Positions 11,793 to 25,798 of a stretch of 64,000 nucleotides of DNA are shown one piece after another (the first letter of the stretch is position 1; every line of letters starts with the position of its first letter). The notes below the pieces were generated by a model. It had not been told where the DNA came from and made no database searches. It saw only the letters and a program-made list of their open reading frames with translations. This DNA comes from Erigeron canadensis (taxonomy: Eukaryota; Streptophyta; Magnoliopsida; Asterales; Asteraceae), in the NCBI RefSeq assembly GCF_010389155.1, contig NC_057765.1:4588001-4652000 (forward strand), read 5' to 3'. A program made the position numbers and the translations under genes.

Positions 11793-12371
11793 ATGTCACA
11801 TCCAGACTCGACTTCCCCACCACCAAAGTTGTCAAAGCCGCCCACACTTCATAAACACAAGTCTTTGTCCACGGACTTTTATCGTGAAGAGACATGGCTT
11901 AGACGAAAACACAACCACCAGCACCAGAGCCGACATCAGCTCCATAGACGAAGCAAGAGCCTAATAACAAGTGAAGACATCGACGAGCTCAAAGGGTGCG
12001 TTGATCTCGGATTCCATTTCACCTCTGAACCAAACAAGCTCTCCAAGACTTTTCCGGCACTTGATCTTTATTACGCTACATCATCATTGCCACCATCAAG
12101 TTCAAACTCATCGACTACTACATCTAATTGTGGCGACTCACCGCCAGAACCTTGTAGCCCCCACATTGCCTCCACGGCAGCCACCTTATTCAGTTCAGGT
12201 GAGTTATTTGATTAAAACTTTTGTATAAACAAATGTGGTTGATATATTTTATGGAAATTAATTGTAGGGGAGAATCCAAAGATGGTGAAAAGAAGATTGA
12301 AGCAATGGGCACAAGTTGTTGCTTGTGCAGCACGTCAACCAGCATGTTGCCAAGAAGACACCAAGGAATGA
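11793..12371 (+). CDS. DUF1685 family protein
   Basis: Two exons, 11793-12198 and 12268-12371, join to a 169-residue protein. The 69-bp intron has a clean GTGAGT donor and TTGTAG acceptor and splits a glycine codon. The N-terminal third is rich in Ser, Pro, His and Arg. The DUF1685 core follows: EDIDELKGCVDLGF at about residues 61-74, then FPALDLYYA. Exon 2 gives the family's C-terminal block, KMVKRRLKQWAQVVACAAR, ending QEDTKE. DUF1685 proteins are plant-specific and of unknown molecular function. The open frame runs past the donor for only a few codons, so the intron is needed to obtain the conserved tail. A TATA box is at 11610. Confidence 0.9.
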
Positions 12372-13920
12372 AGCAAAACTAATTAAGCAATTAATTACCT
12401 TTTATTATATAAATATATATATTCTTTATTCATTCAACCTTATGTTACTTTGATTATACTACTTGTTGCTACACAAACTCATTTATATTTATAACACTTC
12501 GAATTCAATAACTCTCTTCTCTAATTTAAGATATTCCCAATAACATATATGGTACATATACATGTTGGCCAAGACACATGGAGGCGAAAGGTAGTCACGA
12601 TCCAGTACCCACCCATAATATCTTGTTATTATGAAGGGTTCAATGTGCAGTGGGTGGCACAAGCCTTCCACGGTCAACAGATTGCCACAACATGAAATCA
12701 GACCCATTTAATAATACATGACTATGCAATAGATAAGAACAGGCATCCTTTATGCAGAGTTCTCCCCCCTATTTGTACTGACTTAAAACCTTTGATTGTA
12801 AGAGCTCCATATATTGAAAAAAAATCTTGTTATTCCAAGGTTCAACCCCGGCTTCATTCCATTTTGTTACTTTAAATAGAACAGAATGGTAAAATGTACC
12901 AAACCATCGTAGCTTGCAACGCCACAAGAGAAGATCAAGTCTCAGATTACAACCTTAATGAGCTTTTCTATGTTTTACAAACGATGTCACTGTCAACAAG
13001 CTACCCAGATTATGAAGTACGAAATATCTTGAATAATTTTATAAAAATGAGTTGACAAATTATTTCTGCAGAAAAGTTCAGAGAATCGAAAGAATGACAA
13101 TATAAACGGATGGATAACACACAATAAAATCTTTAGAATGAAGCCACGTTACACTATATTCCCCGGAAGAATCATTTTGTCCAACATAATTTAACAACGA
13201 ACAACAGTTAAAAAAATACATAGCACAGAAAGAGAGATGTTTTATGTTCCTTTACAACTCTTTCATATCTAACTTTCTTGGTTGGTCCCGATATTTTCTT
13301 TTTCTTAAATTGACAAACTGCTTTTATCATAAAAACCTGATTTGAAACCTACAGAAAGAAGGAAAATAAACAGATTTTCAAATTACTCTTAAATTGAAGA
13401 ATTGACACACGAAAAAGAACCAGGGTGCAATATCTCCTACTACGACAGTAAATCAATACTACAGCTATTCTGTACGAAATCTACTTCAAAGTTGCCTTGG
13501 GGTACAATGAGTGTTAATAAAGGCAGAAAATTTGACCTATATACCCCAAAACAGGTTGATTTGAGTTATATGTTATCTTAGGGACAAGTGGGTCAGAATT
13601 TACTAAAAGTCTATTCAAATGCATACAATCTACTATATTATTAAAAAGGAATTTATTTCAATAATGTAATAACTTCGAATAATCCACAGTATTCGATTTC
13701 CATTTAGACCCATTACCCGACTAATCCAACCCATTGATCTTGCAATCCTAGTCTGAATCTTTGAATCATTACTTGCTAAACTACTTTAAGCAACTTTGAA
13801 TCACCTATCATTGTAATGATTGAATATTTCACTTTAATATTGAGCACAATGAGAACCTTTTTCGCACAGTTAGTCTACAAAACTGCAGCTTCTTGGAAGA
13901 TGGTGGGGAAGAGGAATAGA
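12372..13920. other. Intergenic region between convergent genes
   Basis: The DUF1685 gene and the STIC2-like gene converge here, so both 3' UTRs should lie in this stretch. No additional gene is supported; a 72-codon minus frame at 12489-12707 has no recognisable domain. A box-B-like GGTTCAACCCC near 12840 may be a SINE remnant. Confidence 0.5.
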
Positions 13921-16900
13921 TTATTGCTTGAATTGGTCACCCAAGCCGGGTGGCATCCCTAAGCTCTGTGCAAGATCGCCCATGCGTGCTTTCATCGCCT
14001 AAAAATGATGAAAGGGGGTAGAGATATTAAGCATTAACTTTTAAGGGGCGACATATTAATGTTATATTTGCAAGAACCTGGACACTTTTTTGATGGGCAT
14101 CCTTGTATGCTTCAGTAATCAGAAGTGAAAGTTTCTGCAAAACATGAAAAGATAATCCGACCTGGTTAATAATGTAGTTGGTTAACATTTAAAAATGTAA
14201 CGTTAAAAATGTATATTTGCCAATTAAAAAATCATAAAGACTATACCTATGGTAACATTTACAAGTTCTATGATTAAAAAAAATCTACTTGTGGTAATAA
14301 ATAGAGTCGGCAGAGGTAATAAATAGAGTTGGCAGAACAGGAAGGTTGAGTAAAGGGTCAAAGCAGGTACTCTTTGGTATGGACCAGAGTTATCTTGATC
14401 TAAAACACTTTTTGTCCAAATATTAAATTTTTCTTTACCATTTCCTGACAACTAGTGCGTCAATGATTACTAAAACAATGTTACTTGGTCTAAAATAAAA
14501 TAAAATAGAAGGTTCTACGCATCTAAATAACACTTAAGAGACTTGTAACCCATTTGGCCATTTATCCATTTGACAAGTTCCATTCTTAGGCTCTTAGCTA
14601 TTTTTTTTTAATATACCTGGTTTGACCTTTTAGAAATGATAAATAACCTGAATCAATCTATTTATAAGTATGAGTTGAACTACTACTTCTAGTAATCGAC
14701 AGACATTTAGATTTCACCAACATATTTGACAAAGGTGACAGACCCAAAGATAAGTACTTACTTCTGACCCCAATTCCATTGCAGCCTCAGTAATTTCTGT
14801 ACGTACCGGTTGCTGATTCCCAGAGAGTGTGACCTACGCATTTAAGATATGAATACAGTTAGTGCCAACGTGAGTTTATTATGGGTTTTTTTAGGCCCAT
14901 GTCTCTCGGGCCTGGTTTTAATAATATCCTTAGCAAATTGAAAAGAAGTATATATAACCACACTAGTCTGCAAAAAGCATGTAGCAGTAGGCAAGTCACA
15001 ATTTTTGACTACAAAGTCCATCAGTAACAAGTTGCCATAGATAGAGATTGGAAAAGTCAAATTCTACTCTGAAACCAAAGATTTTGGCATGTACTTTGCA
15101 TCACATACTTTCTTTTGCCTAACGCCTCTTTTGGCCTGGTTTAAATAAGATCCTTGGCAATTCAAAAAAAGATATGACCACAGTAGTTTACAAAAACCAT
15201 ATGCCAGTAGTCAAAATGGGTAAATGGAGGAGGTTTTTCCTGTTCGGGACTTCGGGTTACCCGGGGAAGGTGAGACATTTTTAACGCAGATGTAGCGACC
15301 TAACCAGGTTTTTCTCTTTGGCCCGGGGATGGTTCCAAGAATTTCCATGGCCACCCCCAAGATATTTTACCTAGAGCGGGATTCGAACTTGACATTTGGA
15401 AGACCAAAAAAATACCCTATACAGTGACCTGTCTTAGAATGGCCATAATTATACTTGCTGCAATCTACACTCTGAAAACCTCTTATAAGCCGTGCCACAT
15501 GACCCAAAGCAACGGGATATCTGGTTTTCATATCATCGCTCATCAAATAGTTTCGGTGGTTTCAAATTGGAAATGCTCATAAACAAAAAGGGCAACTTTC
15601 AGTCTATTTTAAGGCATAAAGTTGTGGGGTCAAACTTCAAACAAGTAGGCAACACTATGAGCAAATTGATTTATTCAGCTAATTAGAGTTCGATAATATG
15701 GATAGTTAACTAGCACCTGAGAGGCATCTATATGATATGAATCAGCTTAGAAAGTAGAGGGTGTGAAGTGTCATTATTTAATAGTTAATTATTAATTATA
15801 GTAATTTCTTGTTCACCAAGTTTAGGGTTAGACAACTTGGTTAAATAAGGCCATTAGGCCACGGTTTTAGGGGTGGAGAATTATATTATCATTGTTCTTA
15901 GGAACTAGGGCCTTTGGGGCATTAATCCAGAATCGGGCTACTGGAGCCTATCCAAACTATCTATCAACTGTCACAGTCATCTTCTGTTGGCTGTATTCGT
16001 GTTTATTGCTCGTATTTGTCGTGTGTTCGCTGTTTGTCTATCTGATACACAACACTATACCATACACTCTGATATCTATTTGGCGTCATAGCGAGTCTCA
16101 TATTATATGAAAATAATGTTAGCAGATATTATACGTACCTTTACTAGCTCACCTTCACAATACCCATCAAACTCGGCTCTGCAAAGCAAAATAGCTTATG
16201 TAACTCACAAACATGATTAATACCCATTGGTCTATATACAAACCGAAGGATAAGCATATACAAATAAATATAGATTAAAAATACATATTATGCATTTATG
16301 CGTTCACAAGAAGAAAGACACAGCTTTGCAATTAATTACATAATAAGAGGTATACATACACAGCAAGTTCTTTTTGCACGCGCACTGCCTCAACCTGGAC
16401 AACCATTTGCGCCTTTTTTACTGTCTCATATAGATTTTGCATGTTTCCAAAAACCCCTGCCTAACATCGATATGAACATGAATTATATCAGTTTACCTGA
16501 TCCATATTATGCATAAAAACCACCGACACAGATTATACTTGCTGTACCTGGGCAAAAAGGTAATAGACTCCTTCCATCCCAACAAAAAAAAAAAGAAGCA
16601 AAAACGCAACTTTAGGTTAGACATATAGTTTATGTCTTTATGAAGTGTTTGTATATCAAAAAACATATCTGTATTTTCACTTTTTGACAGAGACATTCTT
16701 GCATTTCAACTTTGCTAACAAAAAAATCTTACATTTATTTTGGAAGATACTGAAAATGTTCCTTTAATTTTAGATCAAAGGGGTTATTTTTATTCTTTCA
16801 TTTCCTAACAAGTTTCCATCAAATCAATAAAATCAAACATTGAACTTGACAACAGTCAGCTCAAAGGTAAGATGGGGGGAATTAAGAGTAAGCATAACAA

Positions 16901-18137
16901 TCACAATAATAGCTATCAGCACTTCATATAATCTCGATCTGGAAAAATAAATTCAAAGACCATGAAGGAGAATTTCACCTTTCCGTCATCTTTGTCACCA
17001 TCCTTCTTTCCTCCTCCGAATAGAGCAAATACACGAAGAGATCGATGGTTATCAAAAGGCTTCCAGTGACCAGACTGGGATAAGGATTTCATACCAACTG
17101 AACTTGGCTTTAGAACTGGTTTTTCTGAAAATTTCGCAAGAAAAATCAAATCCAGATTATTTTTACCAGTCAGGACATAAAAAAGATGCTCAAAGGAAAG
17201 TTATCTTCTCACGGTTTTGTCCTCCCTTGTTTCAATATAATTCATCAAACACATAACACAATAAAGGCACATTAGTGTCATGTGAAATGTGACCACAAGA
17301 GCAGTTTTTAATTGTGTTAGTGTTCCTTAAAGTTTGAATAATCAGATAATCAGAAAATATGACTAGTTAATAAACTACAAAAAAAAAAAATATATACACC
17401 GACCAAAAACAACATTGTTATATGATTGTTTAAGTAACTAAACTTAATAGTACAAAAATCGTTTATGCTAGGGTCTAAAAGAAACGCCTTTTCTATATAC
17501 TAAAAGCTGGATAGTATGACATGAGGTATCAATAATTAGATAGTCACTTACCATTCACAAATCCAAACACCCTACGTATCACGCACCATACAAAATTACA
17601 AATCACACTCCTGTTCACACGTGTAATGTCTAACAATGCAAACCTAACTACTGGATTCGGAACAAGATGCCAATCTGCCATTCGTATCACACAACAAACT
17701 TGATCGAAAAAAGTTCATCAACATTTGCTGATCAAATTCTTAACTAAGCATCATAGTTATAAGTTTGGTTATTCATAGGCTTTCTCTAATGCATAACTTA
17801 AGTCATCATAAACACTCACCCTTTTTCTACTTGTCAAATATATCCTTTCTTTTATAACTTCTATAAAATTACATATATTATTACCATATATCAACAACAA
17901 CATAAACCCCAATTGAAAAAAGTGAAAAGAATTGTATAAAGGTTAAAACTTTAGCCTAATAATTCAAGAAGTTTGGCAATTTTTATAATTTAACACCAAG
18001 CAGCAAACTTTAATGGCTGATAAATCTTGATAAAACAGTTAATTAAAGAGAAAGAAAGAGAGCTTACGGAAAGATGAAGAATTTGGTCTGCTATTGAAGT
18101 TTGAAATCTGAGCACTGAAACTAGTTGCAGACGCCAT
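13921..18137 (-). CDS. STIC2: Chloroplast YbaB/EbfC nucleoid-associated family protein (STIC2-like)
   Basis: Seven exons on the minus strand: 18068-18137, 16979-17124, 16360-16460, 16139-16178, 14762-14833, 14078-14134 and 13921-13998. They total 564 bases and encode 187 residues; all junctions are GT..AG and the phases fit. The first ~50 residues, rich in Ser, Asn and Arg and starting MASATSFSAQ, look like a chloroplast transit peptide, followed by RVFALFGGGKKDGDKDDGK. The YbaB core includes GNMQNLYETVKKAQMVVQVE, AEFDGYCEGELVK, VTLSGNQQPVRTEITEAAME and KLSLLITEAYKDAH, ending SLGMPPGLGDQFKQ. Bacterial YbaB/EbfC binds DNA; Arabidopsis STIC2 acts in the plastid in thylakoid protein biogenesis linked to ribosomes and Alb3. 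Length and exon content match the plant family (~180 aa). Intron 4 (14834-16138) is expanded by repeats. Confidence 0.95.
14890..15215. repeat. Imperfect direct duplication inside intron 4 of the STIC2-like gene
   Basis: The block at ~14908-14990 (GCCTGGTTTTAATAATATCC, then AGCAAATTG.. and a stretch ending CATGTAGCAGTAGGCAAG) recurs at ~15133-15212 as GCCTGGTTTAAATAAGATCC, then GGCAATTC.. and CATATGCCAGTAGTCAAA. The copies are diverged but collinear, ~225 bases apart. Confidence 0.55.
15225..15440 (-). mobile_element. tRNA-derived SINE-like element in intron 4
   Basis: Read on the minus strand, AGTTCGAATCCC (plus ~15367-15380) matches an RNA polymerase III box B, with a plausible box A (CAGGTCACTGTATAGG) ~40 bases upstream. 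The body is GC-richer than the intron around it. It is transcribed in the same sense as the host gene. No clear target duplication was found. Confidence 0.45.
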
Positions 18138-18334
18138 TTTCAGTTTGTGTAATTGTGTATGTGTGTGTTTGTGGGTTTGTTTAGGAAGACAAAATGAAGC
18201 AGTGGAAAGGATAGACAGATCTTTTCTTTTCTTTGATAATAATCCCAGCAAAAAGATTTTTATTATTTTATTTTGGGGTTTGAAAAGAAAATATAATTAA
18301 CACACAAGTAGGTAGTATTTTATTAGGTTGGTTT

Positions 18335-18772
18335 GTGGGTGTAAATGACACGAGACACTTCACGAGCTATCCGAAATCGACTCGTGAATTATTTGAAATC
18401 GACAGTCGCGCCAAACTCGAGCTACTCGAATAGACTTTTGAGTCGAGCTCAAGCTTAAATATAGCATACTCGAAAAGCTCACGAGTTTAATCAAGTTTTT
18501 GCTTATTTACAATTTTACCCTTAAATATCATATACTTTTACATAATTGCTATCTACCGAGTCGGGCTTAATCGAGCCGAGCTTGAAATTGTCGAGCTTAT
18601 AGGAATAATTTGATTCAAAACTTAGTTTAATTTTTTAACGAATCGAGCTTGAAAGTGTCCATTCATAAGTCAAACTTGACAATAAAGGCTCGGTCGAGCT
18701 CGAGTCAAGTTTCAAGTTTTACAATCAAGTTGAGCTCGAGCTTGACACTGTGTCGGCTTGTTTACACCCCTA
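18335..18772. mobile_element. Non-autonomous hAT-like element with TCGAGCTCGAG motifs
   Basis: Ends are inverted: left GGGTGTAAATGACACGAG, right read in reverse AGGGGTGTAAACAAGCCGACAC. The interior is packed with GAGCTCGAG/TCGAGC palindromic words in both orientations. Flanks (GGTTTGTG and TATTTGTA) resemble an eroded 8-bp duplication. No coding capacity. Confidence 0.6.
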
Positions 18773-19857
18773 TTTGTAACTAGGGATGATTGGATGAACA
18801 TATGGTTTTAAGACTATCTTCAAACCTATCAATATATATATATATATTTTCTTTTTACATTGTGTTAGTTGGCTAGTGGTTTGAATTTTAGCAGTGGCAT
18901 CCAAACGGACAGTATGTTAGAGATTGAAACTAGAAGGCACCACTGAAAACCAAGAGTGTGATAACATTGACACACACATATTTGAAGATGTAAATGTCCA
19001 AAACCATATAAATTGAGATTTGATCCATGGATACAAGCAAACATCACCTCCTCAAAACCCCCAAAGAGACCCAGGTAATCACTTGATTTAAGACCCAACT
19101 AAGTAAAAGAATTGATTTCTTTTTCTTATATCTATACATCCTAACTGAAACTAATTTTCACATTTTTATTAAGGCCTCTCTTTTATCAACAACCACAATC
19201 TCACCTCTTTCTTACTTCAAAATTAGTTTTTTTCTTTCCTAGACACTCCCAAGAACTACCGACTCACAATAAGGTCTCTTCCTCACTTCTTCATCACATC
19301 TTCCTAACTCCACCTTGACCCCATTTCTTCTCGCACTCCCTCTCTCTCCCCTCCCTCTCTTGTCAATCGTCTTAAAAAATAGGAAGAGCACCGACGAAGA
19401 GCCCTTTGACGAGGGTGTAGCAATAATGTCGACAAGGAGGAGATCTACGACGGGAGCTTGACAATAAGAGTGACATGATAGCTCAACCAAAATTAATTAA
19501 AAAAATGTAAAATATTTATTTATATTAAAAATATTTCACATTTAAACATATCTAATAATAACATTACTCTTTTTACAGATTTTACATTACAAGATTATAT
19601 ATTTTATTTTATTTGATTGAATTCAATTATATGTAAGTTTAATTACTATAAATTAAAAGAGAAACAACTTTGTTTTACGTTCATGATGCACGTTAAAAGC
19701 TTTTGTCTACAACCCTCGGTGGTTGCATGAAAAATATTCTCGAACCTTTTCCAAAATTATGACAGACTTCGTGTTTGATTAAACATCCTATCATTGGATT
19801 GTTTTAGGCAATAAACAATATGATGTGAAAAAATGTTGTAAAAAAAGGTAAATATAT
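18773..19857. other. Intergenic region upstream of the STIC2-like gene
   Basis: Contains a (TA)n run near 18831-18846 and a CT-rich patch at ~19255-19350. No gene or repeat family was recognised. Confidence 0.45.
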
Positions 19858-20024
19858 ATGGGAAAAAGTGAATATAAGACTGTTCGACTTAGGTGTGGAA
19901 CACCTCACATATTAATCTTTGATTATTTTTTGTTTAATAAATAAATGTTTGAAGCACCATGAATTTTATTGGTAAAAAATTAGTATGACAGTGTTTCACA
20001 CGTAAGTCTAACTATCTGACAACC
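19858..20024. mobile_element. MITE, family M2 copy 2, apparently interrupted by the solo LTR
   Basis: The left arm GTTCGACTTAGGTGTGGAAC, followed by ACCTCACATATTA, is matched by a diverged inverted right arm (GTGTTTCACACGTAAGTCTAAC). The expected remainder of the right arm (TTATAT then CCCC) is found after the solo LTR at 22721-22737. The same family as 6053-6232. Confidence 0.5.
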
Positions 20025-22715
20025 TGTCACACCCCACCTTAGGCGGAATCGTAGGATATGACAAAATGACATAGCATAGCACATGGAATTTGTAATAGAG
20101 TTACTAAATGAAATCCAAATAAATGTAATTCCCATAAGCGGGATAAGTCTAGGCAACACGCCTCAAATAGCAAAAGATGTAACAAATAGCAAGTAGGGTT
20201 CAATGATTAAATGCAACTAAGAGTCCATGAAGGATCTCTCTATTAGTCTTCCTAAAGTCCTTATGCTCAATCTCCTTAAGCATTGTTATTACCTGAAAAT
20301 GAATGCTCGAAAATGTCAACATATTGTTGGTGAGTTCGTAGGTTTATAGGAATACAAATGAATTTGATGTGCATGATAAATGAGGTTTGGACAATAGTGT
20401 AAATATAAACATGTAGTAGCATGTATGCATACCAAATACCGATCAATGCCATCATAGTTTTCCAACAACACAAACTCATCACTGCTTGCCAACAACACAA
20501 TCACATTACTACTTGCCAACATCTCAATCACACACTGTAATACCAACAACTACCAGCTGGAGTATATAGTTGGTCTATAGATTTTAAATAGTCTTCAATA
20601 GATATCAACAGACATCTATTGCATCATAGAATCAACACAAACAAGCTAGCATACACATTTCATAATTACACGTATTTGTCCAAGAAAACAAACAAGTTTT
20701 GGCACAACTAGTAAAGAAATGAAAAGTGTTTTGAGCATTATTTTCCCCCAAACAAATAAAATAAAAAGGGGCCACGAAACTCACCTCAATCAGCAAGCAG
20801 TTGTGCAAAGTCCAAAAGATCACTAGAATCTATACAACATATACATGTACAAGTTACAATTATGGACATGGTCAATAACCGTCCATTGTAACCCGCATTT
20901 GATGATATACATATATGGCTACTTTCAAACTATTCACAACTGATTTGTCATGTATTATTAAGTTACAAGTCACATAACTTAATATAGTGTATTTGTTTTA
21001 ATGATATACCATTGGTTTCTACAAGTTCATATTCACTGAAATTTTTGATAACTTTATCTATTTTTTATTAGGACGAAACGAACAATTCAAGCTTTCAAAT
21101 CTTAACCACTGTAACCTTAGAGTGTTATACACTTACATGAATTTTTACTTAATTTATTTCGCACGTTAACTATAAATTCCATAATCACAGACTAGTCAGA
21201 AAATTCACTGTTTGCGCGCAGAAAAGTTTTATAAAAGTTAAGGGCCTTCGAAGCTTCAAAAAATCCAAATTTTTACTGTACACTCTTAACATCTTAAATA
21301 TGTTTCTGGAAAAAAAATAATCTTCCAGTTCTTAAAATCGACCAAGATATGACTATTTGAAGTCGACCTAAATCTGTTCGGAAAACTCAGCTTTGCGCAG
21401 TTTTATTATAAAATTCGTTTGATAACCTTAAACTTCATATTTTTACATGAAACCAATTCCACCAGAAAGTAGACTTCCTGAATTTAATTTTAGACACCAA
21501 AAACGTGACTTAACCATCTTCCATGACCAAGATACGACCTTTCAAAGTTAACAAACCGAATTTGTCCAGATCTGAAATAATTCCAAACACACTTTTGAAG
21601 GCTTCCATGACACAAATAATTATATAGACTTTCACGCTTTAATAAAACTTATATAAATTAGTTATATACTTATATTTATATATACATGAATCTTCCAAAT
21701 TATTTTTTTTTATGATTATATATATAACCTACTATTTATATGTATAATCTCACGATTTATATTTGTGCTCCAATTGTACTAGAATTTATAATGTTATTGA
21801 CTATACTTGTAATTTATAAAAAACCATATTTTATTTTCTGAAACTTGGCCATATGCATGTACTCTTCAAATAGATTACATATGAACTTTTAATACTTATA
21901 TATAAAGAGAAGGAATAAGAATTTACCACCAAGGTTGATCATCACTCCTTAAAGTACCTTTACAAATTAAATATAATTAATGAGAATTTTACCATATAAT
22001 TTATATGATGAAAATATTTTTAAAGCATAGTATAAATTATATAAGCTTACCAAAATTCCAAGAGATCTTTAGGATTAAGCTTTTCATAATATGGATTATA
22101 ATAATTTGGTTTTGTGGTGGTGTGGTTTGGGACTTTGGGCCGACGGCAGGAGCAAATCCAAAAGAGGGTTTTGCTTTAAAATTTTTTATTTTGATAGTTA
22201 ATTTATAAGGTATATATATCTTATTTCCTAAAAAGTTAAGTGTTTGAGTTAATATGTATTTAGGATAGCTTATGATTAAATATCAGCCAAAATTCTAACG
22301 GGATTAGAGATCCCCATTTGACCGAAAATCCAAAGTGAGGGATTGGAAAAATGGGTTGGTGTTGAACTAGAACTCTTTAAGATTACAAAACTAAATTAAA
22401 ATTATTAAATTAAATATATGTATGACCACGTAATATCTTCTTATTTTGAATGTGTCATGCTATACACTAGCTATAGGCTATTGTTAATCTTAATTTAATA
22501 CTATAAATTATTATTATTATTACTTATAAATATTACAATTAAACTTGTTTACTTATACACTTTAAATTACCAACTAATAGTGAATAAGTCACATATTGAA
22601 ATGATCACAACATCTCTACGCTTGTTATACTAAGTAGGTACATTGACTAGTCAGGAAATTAGGAATTCAAGTTAGAGACTATTATAAACTATCGGCCTTG
22701 GTGACGGGTGTCACA
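20025..22715. mobile_element. Solo LTR of an LTR retrotransposon
   Basis: This 2691-bp unit begins TGTCACACCCC and ends GGGTGTCACA, so it has TG..CA ends with a short imperfect inverted repeat. It is flanked by a perfect 5-bp target duplication CAACC (20020-20024 and 22716-22720). No gag, pol or primer-binding site lies inside, so it is a solo LTR left by LTR-LTR recombination, not a full element. The length suggests a Ty3/gypsy element with long LTRs; the lineage is not assigned. Confidence 0.8.
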
Positions 22716-22720
22716 CAACC

Positions 22721-23782
22721 TTATATAACCATCCCCGCATATATATTTCAAGTGTGTGCAATCTAATGTGAAGGTTGATGCAATGTAATACTATCATTAT
22801 GATTATCTAGTATCTTCTAAATAAATTTTCTAAAAAGAAATATATAATGGATGAACATGAATCTAATTTCATTTGGCGGTTGGAAAAATGAATTTAAATT
22901 TTCTTTTCGGAGTAAATGATGTTTATGTTTTTCTTGAAATAAAAAAAAAAAGTTGTCACGTAACATATTTTCTTAAAGAAGTTTATGTTTAGTACAAAAT
23001 TACATATATTTACTACTTATTATTATTCAATTCAATCTTTAACTTAGTAAATCATTTGCTAATTTGATCTTTAATTATTAGAAAACACTAATAACATTTG
23101 GGGTTAAAATAGTAAAATTAAAAAACTAAGGGTAGCATCATGATTACAAGCAACTACAGGGCCCAAAAGTGACAAAAATACCGGAGAAAAACAAAAGGAA
23201 GTGAAGAACAGTTGAACAGGGAGGGCAAAAACATACGTAGTAAAAAAAACCAGTCAGCCAAACCTCTTTCTATGAACCCAACTGCAACCTCTTTCTCTTT
23301 TCCCAAATATTACCCAAACACAATAAAAAAAAAAAAACCTAAAATAAATAAAAATCTGTCAGCACCCACAAACCCAATTATCACGGAAACATAAATTACC
23401 AAAAAGAAAAACAAGAAGAAGAAACAGAGAAAAAAAGAAGGAAACAAAGATGAGATGGTTTTCAATTTTCAACCAAACCCACCTCCCATTCAACTTCAAT
23501 TTATATTCTCACAAATACCCTTTTCTGCAAATTCCCAAAATTACATATATTTTTTGGTCTTTTAATTTTAATATTTTCACACACACAGAAAAACAGCAAG
23601 AAACTTGTCATCATATTCATTCATTCATTCATTACCCCCACCACACCTATCCTTCTTTCTTTCTTTCTTTATATATACTCTACCTTCTTCTCTCTTATTA
23701 TCCTTTTTTTTTTCTTATATATATATATATATATATATATCAAACCCCAATTGGGATTTATTGAGAAAATTGAGATCTAATA
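22721..23782. other. Intergenic region and probable 5' leader of the next gene
   Basis: AT-rich DNA to ~23100, then A-rich and pyrimidine-rich sequence with microsatellites (CATT repeats near 23620-23634, a TA run at 23718-23740) directly before the ATG at 23783. Frames across 23450-23790 are open only because of these simple repeats. Confidence 0.5.
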
Positions 23783-25766
23783 ATGAGTAGTCGTAAAAAG
23801 ATGGTTGCTTTTGATCCATCTTCATACGAAGATCATCACATGGCTAGAAGTTATAAGCATCAGATACTTTTACAAGATTATATGGATTTGCATCAGGTTA
23901 ATATTATTATTTTACTATATCTATAATCTGATATATGTATGTATATATATATGTATAGGATTCTTGATCTTATGTGTTTGATGGATATTAGAGTTGTTAA
24001 TCTTTATGTGTAGGGTTTAACTGTTTGCTGTTTTTTAGGGCTTTTGTGATTTTCATCTGTATGTGTTTGTTTTTTTGTTTTTGATGTTTAATTATGTTTA
24101 TGTAAGATCTTATGATATGATATGTATTAGGGTTAATATCCAACGATTTCTCGTTTAGGATTATTGTTAACTCGACTAGTCGACTGTATGATTTCGTATC
24201 TTTTACGGGGTTCTCAATATTCATTATCACCCTTTTCTATCTTTTAGAAAATTATATCAATTATCAATGCCTATGTTAATTTGCAGTAACTCTTGAAATT
24301 TCCTGTGATCTATGTGTAGCATTAGAGTTGAAATAGTTTTGATGTGAAAATTAGAAACAAACGAAATAAAAGGTAATGCCAAAGTTGATTATAAACATTG
24401 AATTTTTTTTGAAAGGAGTAATCTTTTGAACAGTTTCAAGGAAATTTGGGTCTTTTATCGTTGATATATCATATACAAATAACTAATCTAAATTGTGTCT
24501 ATGCCATTTAACAGGAAACAGAGGCTGCGAGAAATAATTTGACCGCCTTGAAGAAAAAGCAATTGATTTTAGAAGCTGAAGTTAGGTATGATATACTCGA
24601 CTGGTTCTTTTTCTTGCATGTTCCAATCGAGCTTTCTTGTTGTTAATTGCCTAGTATATGAAAATAAAGTTTGGATGTGTGCAACTACTTGATTGTGTTC
24701 CGTTGCTAATTAATTTATTCTCCTCCCCATTGGTTTGGGTTGTGGTTGTGTAATGTGTCAAGACGTGTACTTAATTTATGAGTTAAAGGGGCTGGGTATC
24801 AAATCTGCTACTTTTCGGTCCCTTTATTAATTTTTATAAAACGATTAATGTGTTAAATATGGTTGCAATAACTATACTATTAAAGAAGAACTACTAAAAA
24901 ACACTATTTAGATGAAGTAGGTTGTATGAATTTGAGTAGACTTCAGGCGACTTTCAACCATTTGACCATTCAACTTGTTTCTTTTTCACCAAGGTTCTAA
25001 ACTTCTACTTGCTTGATCTGGCAGATATATATCCAAATCCTAATCTCAGTTGTTCATGCTCATGAACTGAATTGCCATTTGTAAGTATATTTTTTGAAAT
25101 TTCTTTTTGTCCACATTTGCAGGTTCTTGAGGCAAAGACACAAATTACTATTGAAGAACAAGTCATCAACCTCACAAGAACAATTTTTTATAAAACCACA
25201 ACTGACCCAATCAAGAATAAGTACAAAAAAGAAACTTCATTTAAAAAAGCAGTCAACTTCACAATCCTATGCAGAGAAGAAAAAAGCTCCTAGAAGCATG
25301 CTTTCAGCCGACTTTGACTCGATTCTGAAAAAACAGCAGCCTGTTCAAAGAGTTGTTGCAAACCAAAGGGTCAGGGTCATTGGACCAAAGGCATCCTCGT
25401 GTCATGATTTGAATCAGATAGATGACATTTCTGGAAGCCAAGAACTAATGGGTCAAAACCAAAAGCCTGTAATTGACTTGAACCAGATATATGTAAGTTG
25501 TCAAGAGTTTAAGAATTTGTTTTGCTTATGTATAGGTCATTAGCTGTTCTATTCTGGAGATGGCATAATAGGCGGGCTGGGCATGTTGTGTAATGGTTCA
25601 ACGAGACATTTTCTATTAGTACGGGTCAACACGGGCTAGGTTGGGTTGAGCACAATGAGCAATCAAAACTTGTTATTAAGTGGTTGAGATTCACCTGGAC
25701 ACTAGCCTGGCTGGGGGATTAGTGGGTACCAAATGGTATATGGGATCAGGGGGTTCCCATCCAATT

Positions 25767-25798
<32 letters not shown>

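Noticed and set aside
12489..12707. 72-codon minus-strand frame downstream of the DUF1685 gene
   Set aside because: Cysteine- and tyrosine-rich but matches nothing I recognise; lies in a region expected to be 3' UTR.
23450..23790. 104- and 61-codon frames before the four-exon gene
   Set aside because: Open because of CT-rich leader and TA/CATT microsatellites; not conserved-looking.
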